64,000 nucleotides of DNA, from the NCBI GenBank assembly GCA_963731125.1, contig CAVSVP010000023.1, positions 207,446 through 271,445 of the forward strand, in the 5' to 3' direction. Source of the stretch: CAVSVP01 sp963731125 (GTDB lineage: Bacteria; Pseudomonadota; Gammaproteobacteria; Competibacterales; Competibacteraceae). The notes beneath the pieces are model-generated. The model saw only the letters and a list, made by a program, of their open reading frames with translations. It ran no database searches and was not told the origin of the DNA. The position numbers and the translations under genes are program-made. This document shows, piece after piece, positions 42,705 to 52,067 of this stretch. Position 1 is the stretch's first letter. Every line of letters starts with the position of its first letter.

Positions 42705-44126
42705 ATGCAACGGCATCGCCATGCTAAGATTGTCGCCACGCTGGGACCCGCGAGTGCCAGTGAAGAAATTATTCAAACTCTTTTTAAAGCGGGCGTCGAC
42801 GTATTCCGCCTTAACTTTAGTCACGGTTCCCATGAGGACCATCGCCAGCGTGTCAAAATTCTCCGCGAGTTGGAGTCACAAACTGACCGTCCCATCGGCA
42901 TTTTGATGGATCTTCAGGGACCGAAGCTGCGTCTGGGCACCTTTGCCAACGGGCCAATTCAACTGTCAACTGGAGGAACTTTCCGGCTGGATCTGAATGA
43001 ACAGCCCGGCGATGCCAGCCGGGCACCGTTGCCGCATCCCGAAATCTTTGCTGCTCTCGAGCCAGATACGGATTTGCTGCTGGACGACGGTAAGGTACGC
43101 CTCCACGTCCGGCATTGTGGTCCCGATTTCGCTGAGACTCAGGTTTTGACTGGCGGTAGTCTGTCCGACCGTAAAGGGGTTAATGTGCCCGGCGTAGTTT
43201 TGCCGATTTCACCTCTTACCGAAAAGGATCGCCGGGATTTGGCTTTTGGCTTGGAACTTGGCGTAGATTGGGTGGCGTTATCTTTTGTACAGCGTCCTGA
43301 AGACATCGATGAATTGCGACAACTGGTGGGAAGCCGGGCAGGTATTTTGGCAAAGCTTGAAAAGCCGGCTGCCATCGAGCAACTCGACGCGATCGTGGCA
43401 CGCTCCGACGCGCTCATGGTGGCCCGCGGCGACTTGGGCGTTGAACTGCCGCCGGAACGGGTGCCTGGCATGCAGAAACAGGTTATCCAGACCTGCCGCC
43501 AGGCGGGCAAACCTGTGGTGGTCGCCACTCAGATGCTGGAATCCATGGTTCAGGCGCCGGTACCGACGCGGGCTGAGGCTTCTGATGTAGCGACGGCGAT
43601 TTACGATGGCGCTGACGCTGTTATGCTGTCCGCAGAGACCGCGGCGGGCCACTATCCCGTAGAGGCGGTGACGATCATGAACCGTATCATCGCTCAGGTG
43701 GAACAGGACCCTCATTATCGTAGGCTGATCGATGCCGAGCGTCCCGAAGCGGGAGCAACGACTGCTGACGCCGTCTGTGGTGCCCTGCGCAGTGTGGCGC
43801 GCACTCTCTCACTGGCGGCCGTGGTGACTTATACCAGCTCCGGCTACACCAGCCTGCGCACTGCGCGTGAGCGTCCGCAAGCGCCGATTTTAAGTCTGAC
43901 GCCACATTTAACGACGGCACGGCGCTTAACGCTAGCCTGGGGAGTGCACTCGGTGCAAACCATAGAAATCAATCATGTTACCGATATGGTCAATAACGCC
44001 TGTGCGATTGCCATGGGTGAAAATCTTGCGCGGCCCGGACAGACTTTGGTGATTGCCGCAGGTATGCCGTTTGGTGCGGCCGGCACGACTAATCTGTTGC
44101 GGATTGTCCGAATTAAGGAGAACTGA
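42705..44126 (+). CDS. pyk: Pyruvate kinase
   Basis: 473 residues. Catalyses phosphoenolpyruvate plus ADP to pyruvate plus ATP. Motifs are KIVATLGPAS, DVFRLNFSHGSHEDH, GILMDLQGPKLRLG, ILAKLEKPAAIEQ, MVARGDLGVELP, ATQMLESM and EASDVATAIYDGADAVMLSAETA. The C-terminal regulatory domain is complete. Monocistronic as far as visible, opposite in orientation to the GH13 gene. Confidence 0.98.
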   Translation: MQRHRHAKIVATLGPASASEEIIQTLFKAGVDVFRLNFSHGSHEDHRQRVKILRELESQTDRPIGILMDLQGPKLRLGTFANGPIQLSTGGTFRLDLNEQPGDASRAPLPHPEIFAALEPDTDLLLDDGKVRLHVRHCGPDFAETQVLTGGSLSDRKGVNVPGVVLPISPLTEKDRRDLAFGLELGVDWVALSFVQRPEDIDELRQLVGSRAGILAKLEKPAAIEQLDAIVARSDALMVARGDLGVELPPERVPGMQKQVIQTCRQAGKPVVVATQMLESMVQAPVPTRAEASDVATAIYDGADAVMLSAETAAGHYPVEAVTIMNRIIAQVEQDPHYRRLIDAERPEAGATTADAVCGALRSVARTLSLAAVVTYTSSGYTSLRTARERPQAPILSLTPHLTTARRLTLAWGVHSVQTIEINHVTDMVNNACAIAMGENLARPGQTLVIAAGMPFGAAGTTNLLRIVRIKEN

Positions 44127-44372
44127 GCGGGAAAGGAACGTAATTTTTTCTAGATGCCGTGACAACTTTCCGCTGATTTCGTTGCCCGATCAACAAATCA
44201 GCGTTCCGGATGCCGTAGTCACAGGAGGTTTCGTCATGACATTACGATTATCATATTGAACCGATTACGTCATTAAAACCCGCTAAGCGGTTTCCTTGGA
44301 ATTTCGATCGAGAGATTTTTAGCGGTCCTAATGCGGGCTAGATGACCCTTTAGCACAACATAATAGGATACA

Positions 44373-45287
44373 ATGGCTCCCTTTGATTTGTTACTAGCGC
44401 TATTTGCCAATACTGCCTGGGCGTTCAATTTCATTGCTGGAAAGGCGGGCGTAGTACAGTTCCCGCCGTTGCTATTTACTACGCTACGGTTTGCCATGTT
44501 ACTCATGCTGGTATTTCCTTTTTTGCGCTGGGTGCCAGGGCAGATGCAAAGGGTTTTGCAGGTCAGTGTCATTCTCGGCGTTATGCATTTCGGCTTGATT
44601 TTCGCCGGATTGTCGGCCAGCGGCGATGTGTCCTCCGTCGCCATTGCCGCCCAGCTTTATGTTCCCTTTGCAACTCTGCTCGCCGTTGTCTGGTTAAAGG
44701 AAACCATAGGCTGGCGCCGTGTGCTGGGAGTGAGTGTGGCTTTTGCCGGTGTGGTGGTTATCGGTTTTGATCCTACTGTGTTTAACCACCTCGATGCATT
44801 GCTGTTAATTATCGCGGCGGCGATGGCCATGGCCGTTGCCACGATTCTCATGCGGCAGATCAAAGGGGTCGGTGTATTTACCCTACAGGCTTGGATTGCG
44901 CTGGTGGCGACTCCTTGCCTGGGTACGCTGTCGCTACTGTTTGAACAAGGCCAGTGGGATGCGCTGCGCACAGCCACCTGGTTGGATTTTGGGGCGCCGG
45001 CCTACTCTGCCATCGGGGCTTCTTTAGTCGGTCATGGCATTGTCTACTATCTGTTAGGTCGCTATCCGGTGGGCGTGACAGCGCCCCTGATGCTGCTGGC
45101 ACCGGTATTAGCGATTGTCTTTGGCGTTACCTTATGGGGCGATGTGCTGACTTGGAAGCTAGTGCTTGGTGGCGCTATGACGCTGCTCGGTGTCGGCATT
45201 ATTACCGTGCGGGCGTCAAGGTCTGCCGGGCATAACGATGACATCTTGGCCAAGGAAGCGTTGCCATCGACACCGCCGGGCCATTAA
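44373..45287 (+). CDS. EamA/DMT-superfamily transporter
   Basis: 304 residues with ten hydrophobic helices in two EamA repeats (LFANTAWAFNFIAGKAGVVQ at the start of the first, LIIAAAMAMAVATILMRQIK at the start of the second). It resembles RhtA/YdcZ-type metabolite exporters of the inner membrane; substrate unknown. It ends 3 bp from the convergent cytochrome gene. Confidence 0.9.
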   Translation: MAPFDLLLALFANTAWAFNFIAGKAGVVQFPPLLFTTLRFAMLLMLVFPFLRWVPGQMQRVLQVSVILGVMHFGLIFAGLSASGDVSSVAIAAQLYVPFATLLAVVWLKETIGWRRVLGVSVAFAGVVVIGFDPTVFNHLDALLLIIAAAMAMAVATILMRQIKGVGVFTLQAWIALVATPCLGTLSLLFEQGQWDALRTATWLDFGAPAYSAIGASLVGHGIVYYLLGRYPVGVTAPLMLLAPVLAIVFGVTLWGDVLTWKLVLGGAMTLLGVGIITVRASRSAGHNDDILAKEALPSTPPGH

Positions 45288-45290
45288 CCG

Positions 45291-46712
45291 TTATAGGGTC
45301 TTTAAATACTCCAGCACCGCAGCGCGCTCCGCAGCGCTGAGACTATCTCCAAACTTATGTCCTTGGTTGGAGTAACCAGGCAGCGTAGTGTCATAGATTC
45401 GTTTTCGTTCCTCTGAATTTGCCGCACCTTCCTTGCCATAAGTCAGTGTTGTGTAATTCCAGCCTAAGGCTGTTTTATCGTAATCCTTTGCGTCAAAGGA
45501 ACGCGTCCAGTATGTAGGACGTTTGGTGCTATCGAGCAAGGTTTCGATGCTGGGAACCGAGCCGTTGTGAAGGTAGGGTGCCGTTGCCCAGACGCCGTCC
45601 AGAGGCGGAGCGATATAGCCCGGTGCGGGAGCGGCACGGGAGATTTCACCGAAGAAGGAGCTATTATACCAGCGGATAAACCGATCCGCTTCATGGGTAG
45701 ACTTCAAGGCCAGTTGCGGATCTGTGCCGATTTCCTCCAGCCCGATAACCAGGTTAGGATAAGTCCACTTCTTGCCATAGGTTCCGTGGCAACGGGAGCA
45801 GTGGGTTTCGAATACGCTCCGTCCCTGCTCGGCAAGTGGGTTAGCGATGGCAAAAGGGTAGGCCGGGGGTTCCAGAGCAGCAATAAAGGCGCGAATATCC
45901 GGAAAATAGGCATCGATGGAACGCGCCTCCTCAATGGTATCGGTACACACTGTGGCAATCAGCATCATAAGCCGGGCATGATCTCCTCGCCCTTCGGTGT
46001 TATAAAACATGGCATGCTTCTTCTGCATGCGCCACCAGGGCGGTACGCTTACCGGGAGCGGTTGGGTAGGCGGCGGTGCCAATAAAGGCTCCTGCGACCA
46101 GGCCAGCGTCTGAGGGTTACGGTGGGCGAGCAATGCGGTGGTCAGGTTGTTGGCTGGATTGACACCGACGGTGTCGGTGATCATATAGGGCGCAATGGCC
46201 GCGATACGGTCTGCCCACTTGCGCCAGGCGGCCGCTTCTGCCTCTCCCGTTACATAAGCGCCCACGCTTTCTGCAGTAAGCACAGGATCATTGGTGAAAT
46301 CCAAGGATTCATTGCCGAGGCCGATGACCAGTTTGTCATTAAAAAATCCGGCATGGCAGCCTAAGCAGTTAGAGGTAACCAGTTCGACACCGTCCGTATT
46401 GATATGGGCGGTGAGATTGTAAGGCAGTACAGTATTGCGGCCTTTGCGCCCCGGAAGTGACCGGGAAGGTGTAGGGGGCGTTTCAGCCCGTTGCTGATAG
46501 GCCGGGTAAGGCACGCCGCAGGTGACGTAGGCGTTGTTGACCAGGGCCGCATAGCCTGCCGCAGGATCTCCCGGGCGTTGCGGCTCGGCGGGGACCGAAC
46601 CGATCGGCGACTTTAGCGCCGTTGCCGGCGGCTTATTCTGTCCGCAGGCCGTGAATAAGAATACACTGCTTAAGCACAACACCACCGTTAATAAAGGCTT
46701 TCCAAAGGGCAT
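45291..46712 (-). CDS. Dihaem cytochrome c lipoprotein
   Basis: About 473 residues from ATG 46712 (GTG five codons earlier is possible). The signal peptide LLTVVLCLSSVFLFTACGQ has a lipobox ending FTAC, so the protein is likely anchored in a membrane facing the periplasm. Two CXXCH haem sites are visible: CLGCH and, later, CSRCH. The region SFFGEISRAAPAPGYIAPPL followed by ATAPYLHNGSVPS, with LSAAERAAVLEYLKTL at the end, resembles large dihaem cytochromes and cytochrome-c-peroxidase or rubber-oxygenase relatives. The reaction is unknown. Confidence 0.85.
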   Translation of the reverse strand: MPFGKPLLTVVLCLSSVFLFTACGQNKPPATALKSPIGSVPAEPQRPGDPAAGYAALVNNAYVTCGVPYPAYQQRAETPPTPSRSLPGRKGRNTVLPYNLTAHINTDGVELVTSNCLGCHAGFFNDKLVIGLGNESLDFTNDPVLTAESVGAYVTGEAEAAAWRKWADRIAAIAPYMITDTVGVNPANNLTTALLAHRNPQTLAWSQEPLLAPPPTQPLPVSVPPWWRMQKKHAMFYNTEGRGDHARLMMLIATVCTDTIEEARSIDAYFPDIRAFIAALEPPAYPFAIANPLAEQGRSVFETHCSRCHGTYGKKWTYPNLVIGLEEIGTDPQLALKSTHEADRFIRWYNSSFFGEISRAAPAPGYIAPPLDGVWATAPYLHNGSVPSIETLLDSTKRPTYWTRSFDAKDYDKTALGWNYTTLTYGKEGAANSEERKRIYDTTLPGYSNQGHKFGDSLSAAERAAVLEYLKTL

Positions 46713-46859
46713 GACTATCGTGACCACCTATGGCCGAAATATGGTTTAATGGCTTGCCTTACCAGACCTTGGTTATCTCTCAATGGTTCCGGTATTGGAA
46801 AATCACCGTCGCAAACTGCCGTTGAATTGCCCTATGGGATACGACCGGCTGCTCGGCGG

Positions 46860-48029
46860 TTACCGGCGGGCCATGCGTTCCCCGTAGCCGGTCAGCTCTA
46901 CATAGCCGCTGCCGTTAAGAGAGCGACCGTCGGCCTGGCCGCTTACCTGCACCGCACCTCCCCAGTAACGAATGGCAAAATCCATTTCTTGATCGGCAAG
47001 GTAGGGAGTAATGGTCAACTTCATCTCGGCGGCAGGAATATGTAGCTGCCAGCGTGCAGGGTAACGGCTTGCATCCTGGGAACTGGTCCAGTAATCCAGG
47101 GCCTCTAGAGAGAGGTCGTGTCGGCTGAATGATTGCGTAGTGCCATCGCGACTTACCAGCAGCGCCGTAGTGATTGGAACGCCGCTGCCATCGCGCCGGT
47201 GGAGCTGGAAGCAGAGCACTTCCCGGCCGTCGTCGAGCTGCAGAGCAAACCGATTGAGGGCAATCTGACCCCGAGTTAGCGATACGGCACCCCACGCCCG
47301 GTCGAGCCAGGCCAGACCCGTGACGGAGAACTGTTCCGCACCCATCTGTAACTTTCCTCGCACGGTTAAACGGGGCAGCCAATAAAAGTAGAAAGTGTTG
47401 CCAGGATCGGCGCTACCTGCGAATAAACCGATGTTGTCCGGTAGCACAGCCGGTTTACTGCTCGTCAGGTTAAGATCGATCTGAATATCGTTCTCGGCAG
47501 CCTGCAAATGAAATATGGGTGTATCGCCATTGCCGGCGGGAGTTTCCATGACCCAATCCTCCAGCCAGATTCTTACCGGCGTTTCCTGGGACCCACTTAA
47601 TCTTAGAGCGGCACGGCTAAAACGTTCAAAGGCATAGAACTGCTCGTTGGCGACATCGGTGACCGCAAAATGGCTGCGATAGACTTGATTCGTTGCCCAG
47701 GCTGACCGGCTTTGCGGCGGCTTGGGTGCCAGGGCGAGACGGAAAAAAGTCAGCTGAAAACCAAAGTGCCGGCCTTGGGCGGTGGCAAGATTCCCCATAA
47801 AGTACCAGGATTCTGTGCGAAAGTCTGGGTGAGCGCCGTGATCTGCGGGAAATTGAAATCGCCAAGGCTTATCCACCTGGGCAAACCCTTCGCTGGTATT
47901 GGCAAGCAGGGTCTCCACCGGCACCGTCAGTTTTCCCGGTGGAGGCGGAGGCGTTGCTTTATCCAGCCAGATAAGCCCGCCGACGCCGATGGCGATTACC
48001 AGCGGCAGTGCCCACAGTGCTTTTTTCAC
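46860..48029 (-). CDS. CrtC/AttH-like secreted lipocalin-type protein
   Basis: 389 residues with an N-terminal hydrophobic helix (ALPLVIAIGVGGLIWL), then PPPPPGKLTVPV. The body has the AttH/CrtC layout: FPADHGAHPDFRTESWYFMG, HFGFQLTFFRLAL, SVTGLAWLDRAWG and FQLHRRDGSGVP. This family includes carotenoid 1,2-hydratases and many predicted secreted hydrolases of unknown role; no carotenoid genes are nearby, so the broad name is kept. It is often coupled with an ABC permease (FtsX type), absent here. Confidence 0.85.
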   Translation of the reverse strand: MKKALWALPLVIAIGVGGLIWLDKATPPPPPGKLTVPVETLLANTSEGFAQVDKPWRFQFPADHGAHPDFRTESWYFMGNLATAQGRHFGFQLTFFRLALAPKPPQSRSAWATNQVYRSHFAVTDVANEQFYAFERFSRAALRLSGSQETPVRIWLEDWVMETPAGNGDTPIFHLQAAENDIQIDLNLTSSKPAVLPDNIGLFAGSADPGNTFYFYWLPRLTVRGKLQMGAEQFSVTGLAWLDRAWGAVSLTRGQIALNRFALQLDDGREVLCFQLHRRDGSGVPITTALLVSRDGTTQSFSRHDLSLEALDYWTSSQDASRYPARWQLHIPAAEMKLTITPYLADQEMDFAIRYWGGAVQVSGQADGRSLNGSGYVELTGYGERMARR

Positions 48030-48086
48030 ATGATACCAGGTCTTATTTAATGCTTGTGCATCGGCTGTCTAGAGCTATTGGTTTGC

Positions 48087-48401
48087 TTAGCATGATCCAT
48101 CGCAAATCTTGTAATCTTTTTCACAATCCGCTAGACAAGGGTCAGTGGGTATGTTGGGATCATCTCCGTAGGATTCCTGATTTCTTGCTTTGGCTTCGTG
48201 ACATATTTTTTTGCATAGCCGATAAACGTCTTCACAATCGGCTAAACAGGAATTCGTGATAGCGCCAGCAGCAGGCAAGTCTTCCTGCGGGAGACCCTCC
48301 TGTGAAGAAGACAGTTGCGCAAGAGTCAGCGGTGCAGCTAGCGAACTACCGTACCATGGCAGACAAACCAAAAACGATACCAGAATAAAACGATAGATCA
48401 T
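48087..48401 (-). CDS. Small exported protein with twin CX3C motifs
   Basis: 104 residues. A signal peptide (FILVSFLVCLPWYGSSLAA) is followed by a low-complexity acidic segment and two copies of a CX3CX6CX3C motif: CLADCEDVYRLCKKIC and CLADCEKDYKICDGSC, 30 residues apart. Spacing suggests a disulfide-linked helical hairpin in each copy, formed in the periplasm. I recognise no named family. It is preceded by a separate transcription unit on the opposite strand (DUF599). Confidence 0.75.
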   Translation of the reverse strand: MIYRFILVSFLVCLPWYGSSLAAPLTLAQLSSSQEGLPQEDLPAAGAITNSCLADCEDVYRLCKKICHEAKARNQESYGDDPNIPTDPCLADCEKDYKICDGSC

Positions 48402-48505
48402 GATTGTCTCTCTGTGGTTTTACCGCCGCGATGTTTGGATGATGGGCGGTCTGTCATCGAAAATATTTGACAGGCCTTCTGTCACTGCGTTTTTACTGAA
48501 TTGCA

Positions 48506-49192
48506 ATGATGCTTGATTTTACGCGACTCGACTTTGTTGCTCTTGGTTGGTTTTTCTTCTGCTGGATAGGCTATACCATAATGGCAGATCATACTCGCTG
48601 GAATCGAAAAAGCTTGAATGGGACGATGAACGGCTATCGCCAGCGCTGGATGCAAACGATGCTACGCCGCGACGACCCGCGCATCGTGGACACTACCATT
48701 CAAGCCAGCTTGCTGAGCGGCATTGCTTTTTTTGCCTCGACTTCAATCATAGTGATAGGGGGTTTGGTCGCTATGTTGGGGGCAACCGATCAAGCTATCC
48801 GCGTGCTAGGAGACATTCCGTTTGTGCCGAAGCCCTCGCGGACTGTCTGGGAACTGAAACTGTTAATGCTAATCACCATTTTTATCTATGCTTTCTTTAA
48901 ATTTGCCTGGTCGTTTCGGTTGTTGAAGTACTGTTCTATTTTGATCGGTGCGGCTCCTTTAGGAAAGGAACTCGATGCGCAAGCCGAGGCTTTTGCCCAA
49001 CGTATCGCCTGCCTTATCAGTATTGAGGGGGCTCATTTTAACCGAGGCCTGCGCGCTTACTTTTTTGCCCTCGCTGCACTAGGCTGGTTTCTTCATCCGT
49101 ACCTGTTCGTGATTGCCACGGCATGGGTAAGCGTGGTGTTGTACCGGCGTGATTTTCACTCGCGGTCTTTGGCCTGCTTACAAGGTTATTAA
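48506..49192 (+). CDS. DUF599 family membrane protein
   Basis: 228 residues with four hydrophobic helices (FVALGWFFFCWIGYTIM, ASLLSGIAFFASTSIIVIGG, LLMLITIFIYAFFKFAW, AYFFALAALGWFLHPYLFVI) and the DUF599 landmarks RWMQTMLRRDDPRIVDTTIQ and NRGLRAYFFALA. Function unknown; inner membrane. Confidence 0.9.
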   Translation: MMLDFTRLDFVALGWFFFCWIGYTIMADHTRWNRKSLNGTMNGYRQRWMQTMLRRDDPRIVDTTIQASLLSGIAFFASTSIIVIGGLVAMLGATDQAIRVLGDIPFVPKPSRTVWELKLLMLITIFIYAFFKFAWSFRLLKYCSILIGAAPLGKELDAQAEAFAQRIACLISIEGAHFNRGLRAYFFALAALGWFLHPYLFVIATAWVSVVLYRRDFHSRSLACLQGY

Positions 49193-49216
49193 AATCTCTA
49201 ACAGACCGCTCTCAGA

Positions 49217-49294
49217 GTTCAGGAACCTGCTCGCCATTGTAGACTTCTAGCCGCTTTCAAGGTTCAGGAACCTGTTCCCCATTGTAAGACTTCC
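49217..49294. repeat. 45-bp imperfect tandem duplication at the rlpA 3' end
   Basis: GTTCAGGAACCTGCTCGCC from 49217 is repeated from 49262 as GTTCAGGAACCTGTTCCCC and continues CATTGTA(A)GACTTC in both. The gene's stop and last codons lie in the second copy, so the first is a duplicated, non-coding relic. Confidence 0.7.
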
Positions 49295-49683
49295 AAACGC
49301 ACTTTTGCTTTGCCTGCTTTGATAAAACCAAGCTGTTGAGCCGCCTGGCGGGAAAGGTCAATCACTATACTTTTACGGGCTCGACGCCCCAGTCGATCAA
49401 CGATGCGTACTTTGACACTACGCTTATTCTCCAGGTTTGTGACCCGCACCACCGTACCAAATGGCCATGAGCGGTGCGCGGCTAGCAGCGCATTTTGATC
49501 AAAGCGTCGGCCGCTAGCGGTCTTTTTCCCTTGATGTTGATCGGCATAATAGGTTGCCTGGCCTGTCTGCGTTGCCAGGCCTTCGCTTTGCGCAGCCCCA
49601 ATGGGTTGTCCTGACAGCAGCGCAATGAGCGTTAACAGCGTTAGCACTAAACGTTGCGAAAGGAAATGCAAAAAACCTTGCAT
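49264..49683 (-). CDS. rlpA: RlpA-like septal/peptidoglycan lytic protein
   Basis: 139 residues. A signal peptide (LVLTLLTLIALLSGQPIGAA) precedes a double-psi beta-barrel: GQATYYADQHQGKKTASGRR, ALLAAHRSWPFGTVVRVTNL, VRIVDRLGRRARKSIVIDLS. The usual RlpA has D-R-G-P-F in the last motif; here it is DRLGRR. It lacks the SPOR domain of longer RlpA proteins, so septal targeting is doubtful. A barrel-type lytic transglycosylase is the best guess. It follows malQ by 66 bp on the same strand. Confidence 0.82.
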   Translation of the reverse strand: MQGFLHFLSQRLVLTLLTLIALLSGQPIGAAQSEGLATQTGQATYYADQHQGKKTASGRRFDQNALLAAHRSWPFGTVVRVTNLENKRSVKVRIVDRLGRRARKSIVIDLSRQAAQQLGFIKAGKAKVRLEVLQWGTGS

Positions 49684-49749
49684 GATAATTAGATTAAATT
49701 TTTCAAGAAACGATTTCTTTTGTTGCGACGATGTCCCGTCAAGCTAAAC

Positions 49750-52011
49750 TCAGGAGAGTTGGCGTCCCGGCTCGGCGGGCTCGAAAGATTCCGCTGTCGT
49801 ATTGGCTGTGGCGGGCATCGGTCGCTCTTCCCGCAGGGCAGCTAGCACCGCCTGGAGTCTTTGGTCTTGCAGCAGCTCGTCAAGGCGTAACGGCAGCTTG
49901 CGTCGCCAATTAGGATGTTCATCGGTGGTACCCGGTAAATTCACTTGTTCCTCAAGACCTAAGGCATCTTCAAGCTGTACCAGCAGCAGCCGCCCTGCTG
50001 AGCAAGCCAGCAGACGATAAACGGCTGCCAGCAGATCGGCGTTTACCATAGGAGAACCCAGAGACGGTGTGGTTTCCGGCGTCAAGATGCCGGCTTCCAG
50101 CAAGGCTGTGATCAGGTTTTGGCGGTCAACCGGGCGGCTGGCGATGTCTTCCGCTTCTCTATCGGCGTTGGGATAAAGGGCTAGGCGTATACGCCAATCG
50201 AGATCTCGGCCGAGCCACCAGCCGGCCAAGGGTGGTAAATCGTGGGTTGATACGGTTACCAGGCTCTGTTCTGGATAATCAGCCGGGCGTTTAAACAGAC
50301 CGTTTGGCATATGTTCGAAATAGAGAACCCGATACGATAAAATACCGAATGCGGCCATGGTCTCCCGAAAGCCCTCGGGTACGGTGCCCAGATCTTCGCC
50401 AATCACTACACAGCGATGTCGTCGGGACTCCAGAGCCACAATGCGCAATAATGCCTCGAAAGGATAGCGGACATAAGCGCCGGCGGTGGGTGGTAACCCT
50501 GGAGGAATCCAGTATAGCCGCATCAGTCCCATGACATGGTCGATGCGCAGTGCGCCGGCATGACGCATATTGGAACGCAGGGCGGCGATAAACGGTGCAA
50601 AGGCTCGTTCCTTCAGAACCACTGGGTTAAGGGGCGCCAATCCCCAATTCTGACCCAAATGATTAAGCCTATCCGGCGGTGCTCCCAAAGCCACATCGGC
50701 AACCAATAAATCCGGTTCGCTCCAAGCCGCACCGCCACTGGGATCGACGCCGACGGCCAAATCGAGATAAAGACCGATAGGCATTCCGGCCTTCTGAGCT
50801 CGCTTGGCCGCCGCTCCCAATTGCTCATCGGCAATCCACTGTAAATATTGAAAATACGTAATTCGCTCCCGATGTTCTTTAGCGAACGCTCGTACTTCAG
50901 GGGAATCCGGGCGTTGGTACGCCGGTGGCCAATCCCGCCAACTCCAGCAATCGGGATTCCGATTGTGAAAATACTCGTGCAGAGCATCGAATAGCGCAAG
51001 GTGCTCTAAAGCCGGGCCCATTTCTGTACAAAAGTCAGCGAAGGCAGCGGCCCGCTCCGTTTGCTTGTCTAAATGATGTTGCTTAAAGCTGGCGAATAGA
51101 CGTCCTAGAACAGCATATTTGCAAGTCGCTACCCACTCGTGGTTAACCCACTCGGCGCGCCGCAGACGGATGAGGGCGCACTGGAATGCAGGATCGTTCA
51201 CCAGTGCCTGGGCCTCGGGACATTCCTTGAAATCCGGTACCGCGGTTACCTCGATATATAAGGAATTAAGGAATGCCCGGCTAGATGGCGAATAGGGACT
51301 GATATGGCCGGGATTAGCCGGATACAGGGGATGGAGCGGGTTCAGACCGAGCGTGGCGGCACCGGCTTGAGCGGCACGTTCGCTCATCAGAGCGAGATCG
51401 CTAAAATCGCCCATGCCCCAATTATTGCGACTACGCAGGCTATAGAGTTGTGTAGCAACGCCCCAGACTTTGGTGTCAGGCGCCGCCTCATCTAGGCCGT
51501 AACACGTCCGAGGAGCTACGATTAGCGTCGTTTCCCCCGTTAGTACCGCTGTACCCGCTCCCTCAATCCGGACACTGAGCCGATGGTAACCTTCCGCCAA
51601 CGTTTCGGGTAGAGTCCATTCTCGGCGCTCAAAGGGACAGCCGGCAACCAATTGGTTAGCGGTTACCGGTAACTCGGAAAGGTTTAGCCGGCCTTCTTGC
51701 AGCGGACCAGCCTCTTCGGCCAATGACCAATGCAGTCTGGCAGACCCGACTTCAACGGGCAGGGCAAGCGTCACGGTAACCGGCTGCTGCTCGGCGCCAA
51801 GCACGATGACGGGCTCAAGTACTCGCTGCCAGACTTGTTCCTCGTACGCCGCAAGACTCGCTTCGAGTTCGGCGTCAGTGGCGACAGCAAAACCCATGGC
51901 ACCTAGCAAAATGCGTTTGCTCTCCTCGCCAATTTGACTGAGGTTTCCCCACATATCGTAATGGGAGGATTCAATACCAACCAGGGCCGCTAGACGGTCC
52001 ACAGAGTTCAT
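49750..52011 (-). CDS. malQ: 4-alpha-glucanotransferase (amylomaltase)
   Basis: 753 residues with an N-terminal sandwich domain and the GH77 barrel. Motifs include NWGMGDFSDLALMSERAAQ, LNPLHPLYPANPGHISPYSP, GLYLDLAVGVDPSGGAAWS, LRIDHVMGL and VIGEDLGTVPEGF with VSTHDLPPLAGWW. It transfers glucan segments between maltodextrins. GGAGACC precedes ATG 52011. It is 56 bp after glgX, in the same direction. Confidence 0.96.
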   Translation of the reverse strand: MNSVDRLAALVGIESSHYDMWGNLSQIGEESKRILLGAMGFAVATDAELEASLAAYEEQVWQRVLEPVIVLGAEQQPVTVTLALPVEVGSARLHWSLAEEAGPLQEGRLNLSELPVTANQLVAGCPFERREWTLPETLAEGYHRLSVRIEGAGTAVLTGETTLIVAPRTCYGLDEAAPDTKVWGVATQLYSLRSRNNWGMGDFSDLALMSERAAQAGAATLGLNPLHPLYPANPGHISPYSPSSRAFLNSLYIEVTAVPDFKECPEAQALVNDPAFQCALIRLRRAEWVNHEWVATCKYAVLGRLFASFKQHHLDKQTERAAAFADFCTEMGPALEHLALFDALHEYFHNRNPDCWSWRDWPPAYQRPDSPEVRAFAKEHRERITYFQYLQWIADEQLGAAAKRAQKAGMPIGLYLDLAVGVDPSGGAAWSEPDLLVADVALGAPPDRLNHLGQNWGLAPLNPVVLKERAFAPFIAALRSNMRHAGALRIDHVMGLMRLYWIPPGLPPTAGAYVRYPFEALLRIVALESRRHRCVVIGEDLGTVPEGFRETMAAFGILSYRVLYFEHMPNGLFKRPADYPEQSLVTVSTHDLPPLAGWWLGRDLDWRIRLALYPNADREAEDIASRPVDRQNLITALLEAGILTPETTPSLGSPMVNADLLAAVYRLLACSAGRLLLVQLEDALGLEEQVNLPGTTDEHPNWRRKLPLRLDELLQDQRLQAVLAALREERPMPATANTTAESFEPAEPGRQLS

Positions 52012-52067
52012 CGCTGGTCTCCTTCGGTAATCGCCTGGGGCGACGACATCACATGCAGGAATGGTTT

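Noticed and set aside
44236..44259. Seven-residue leader peptide (MTLRLSY) with a strong GGAGG site before the DMT transporter
   Set aside because: The ribosome site is good, but the peptide has no run of regulatory codons and no clear attenuator follows, so chance is more likely.
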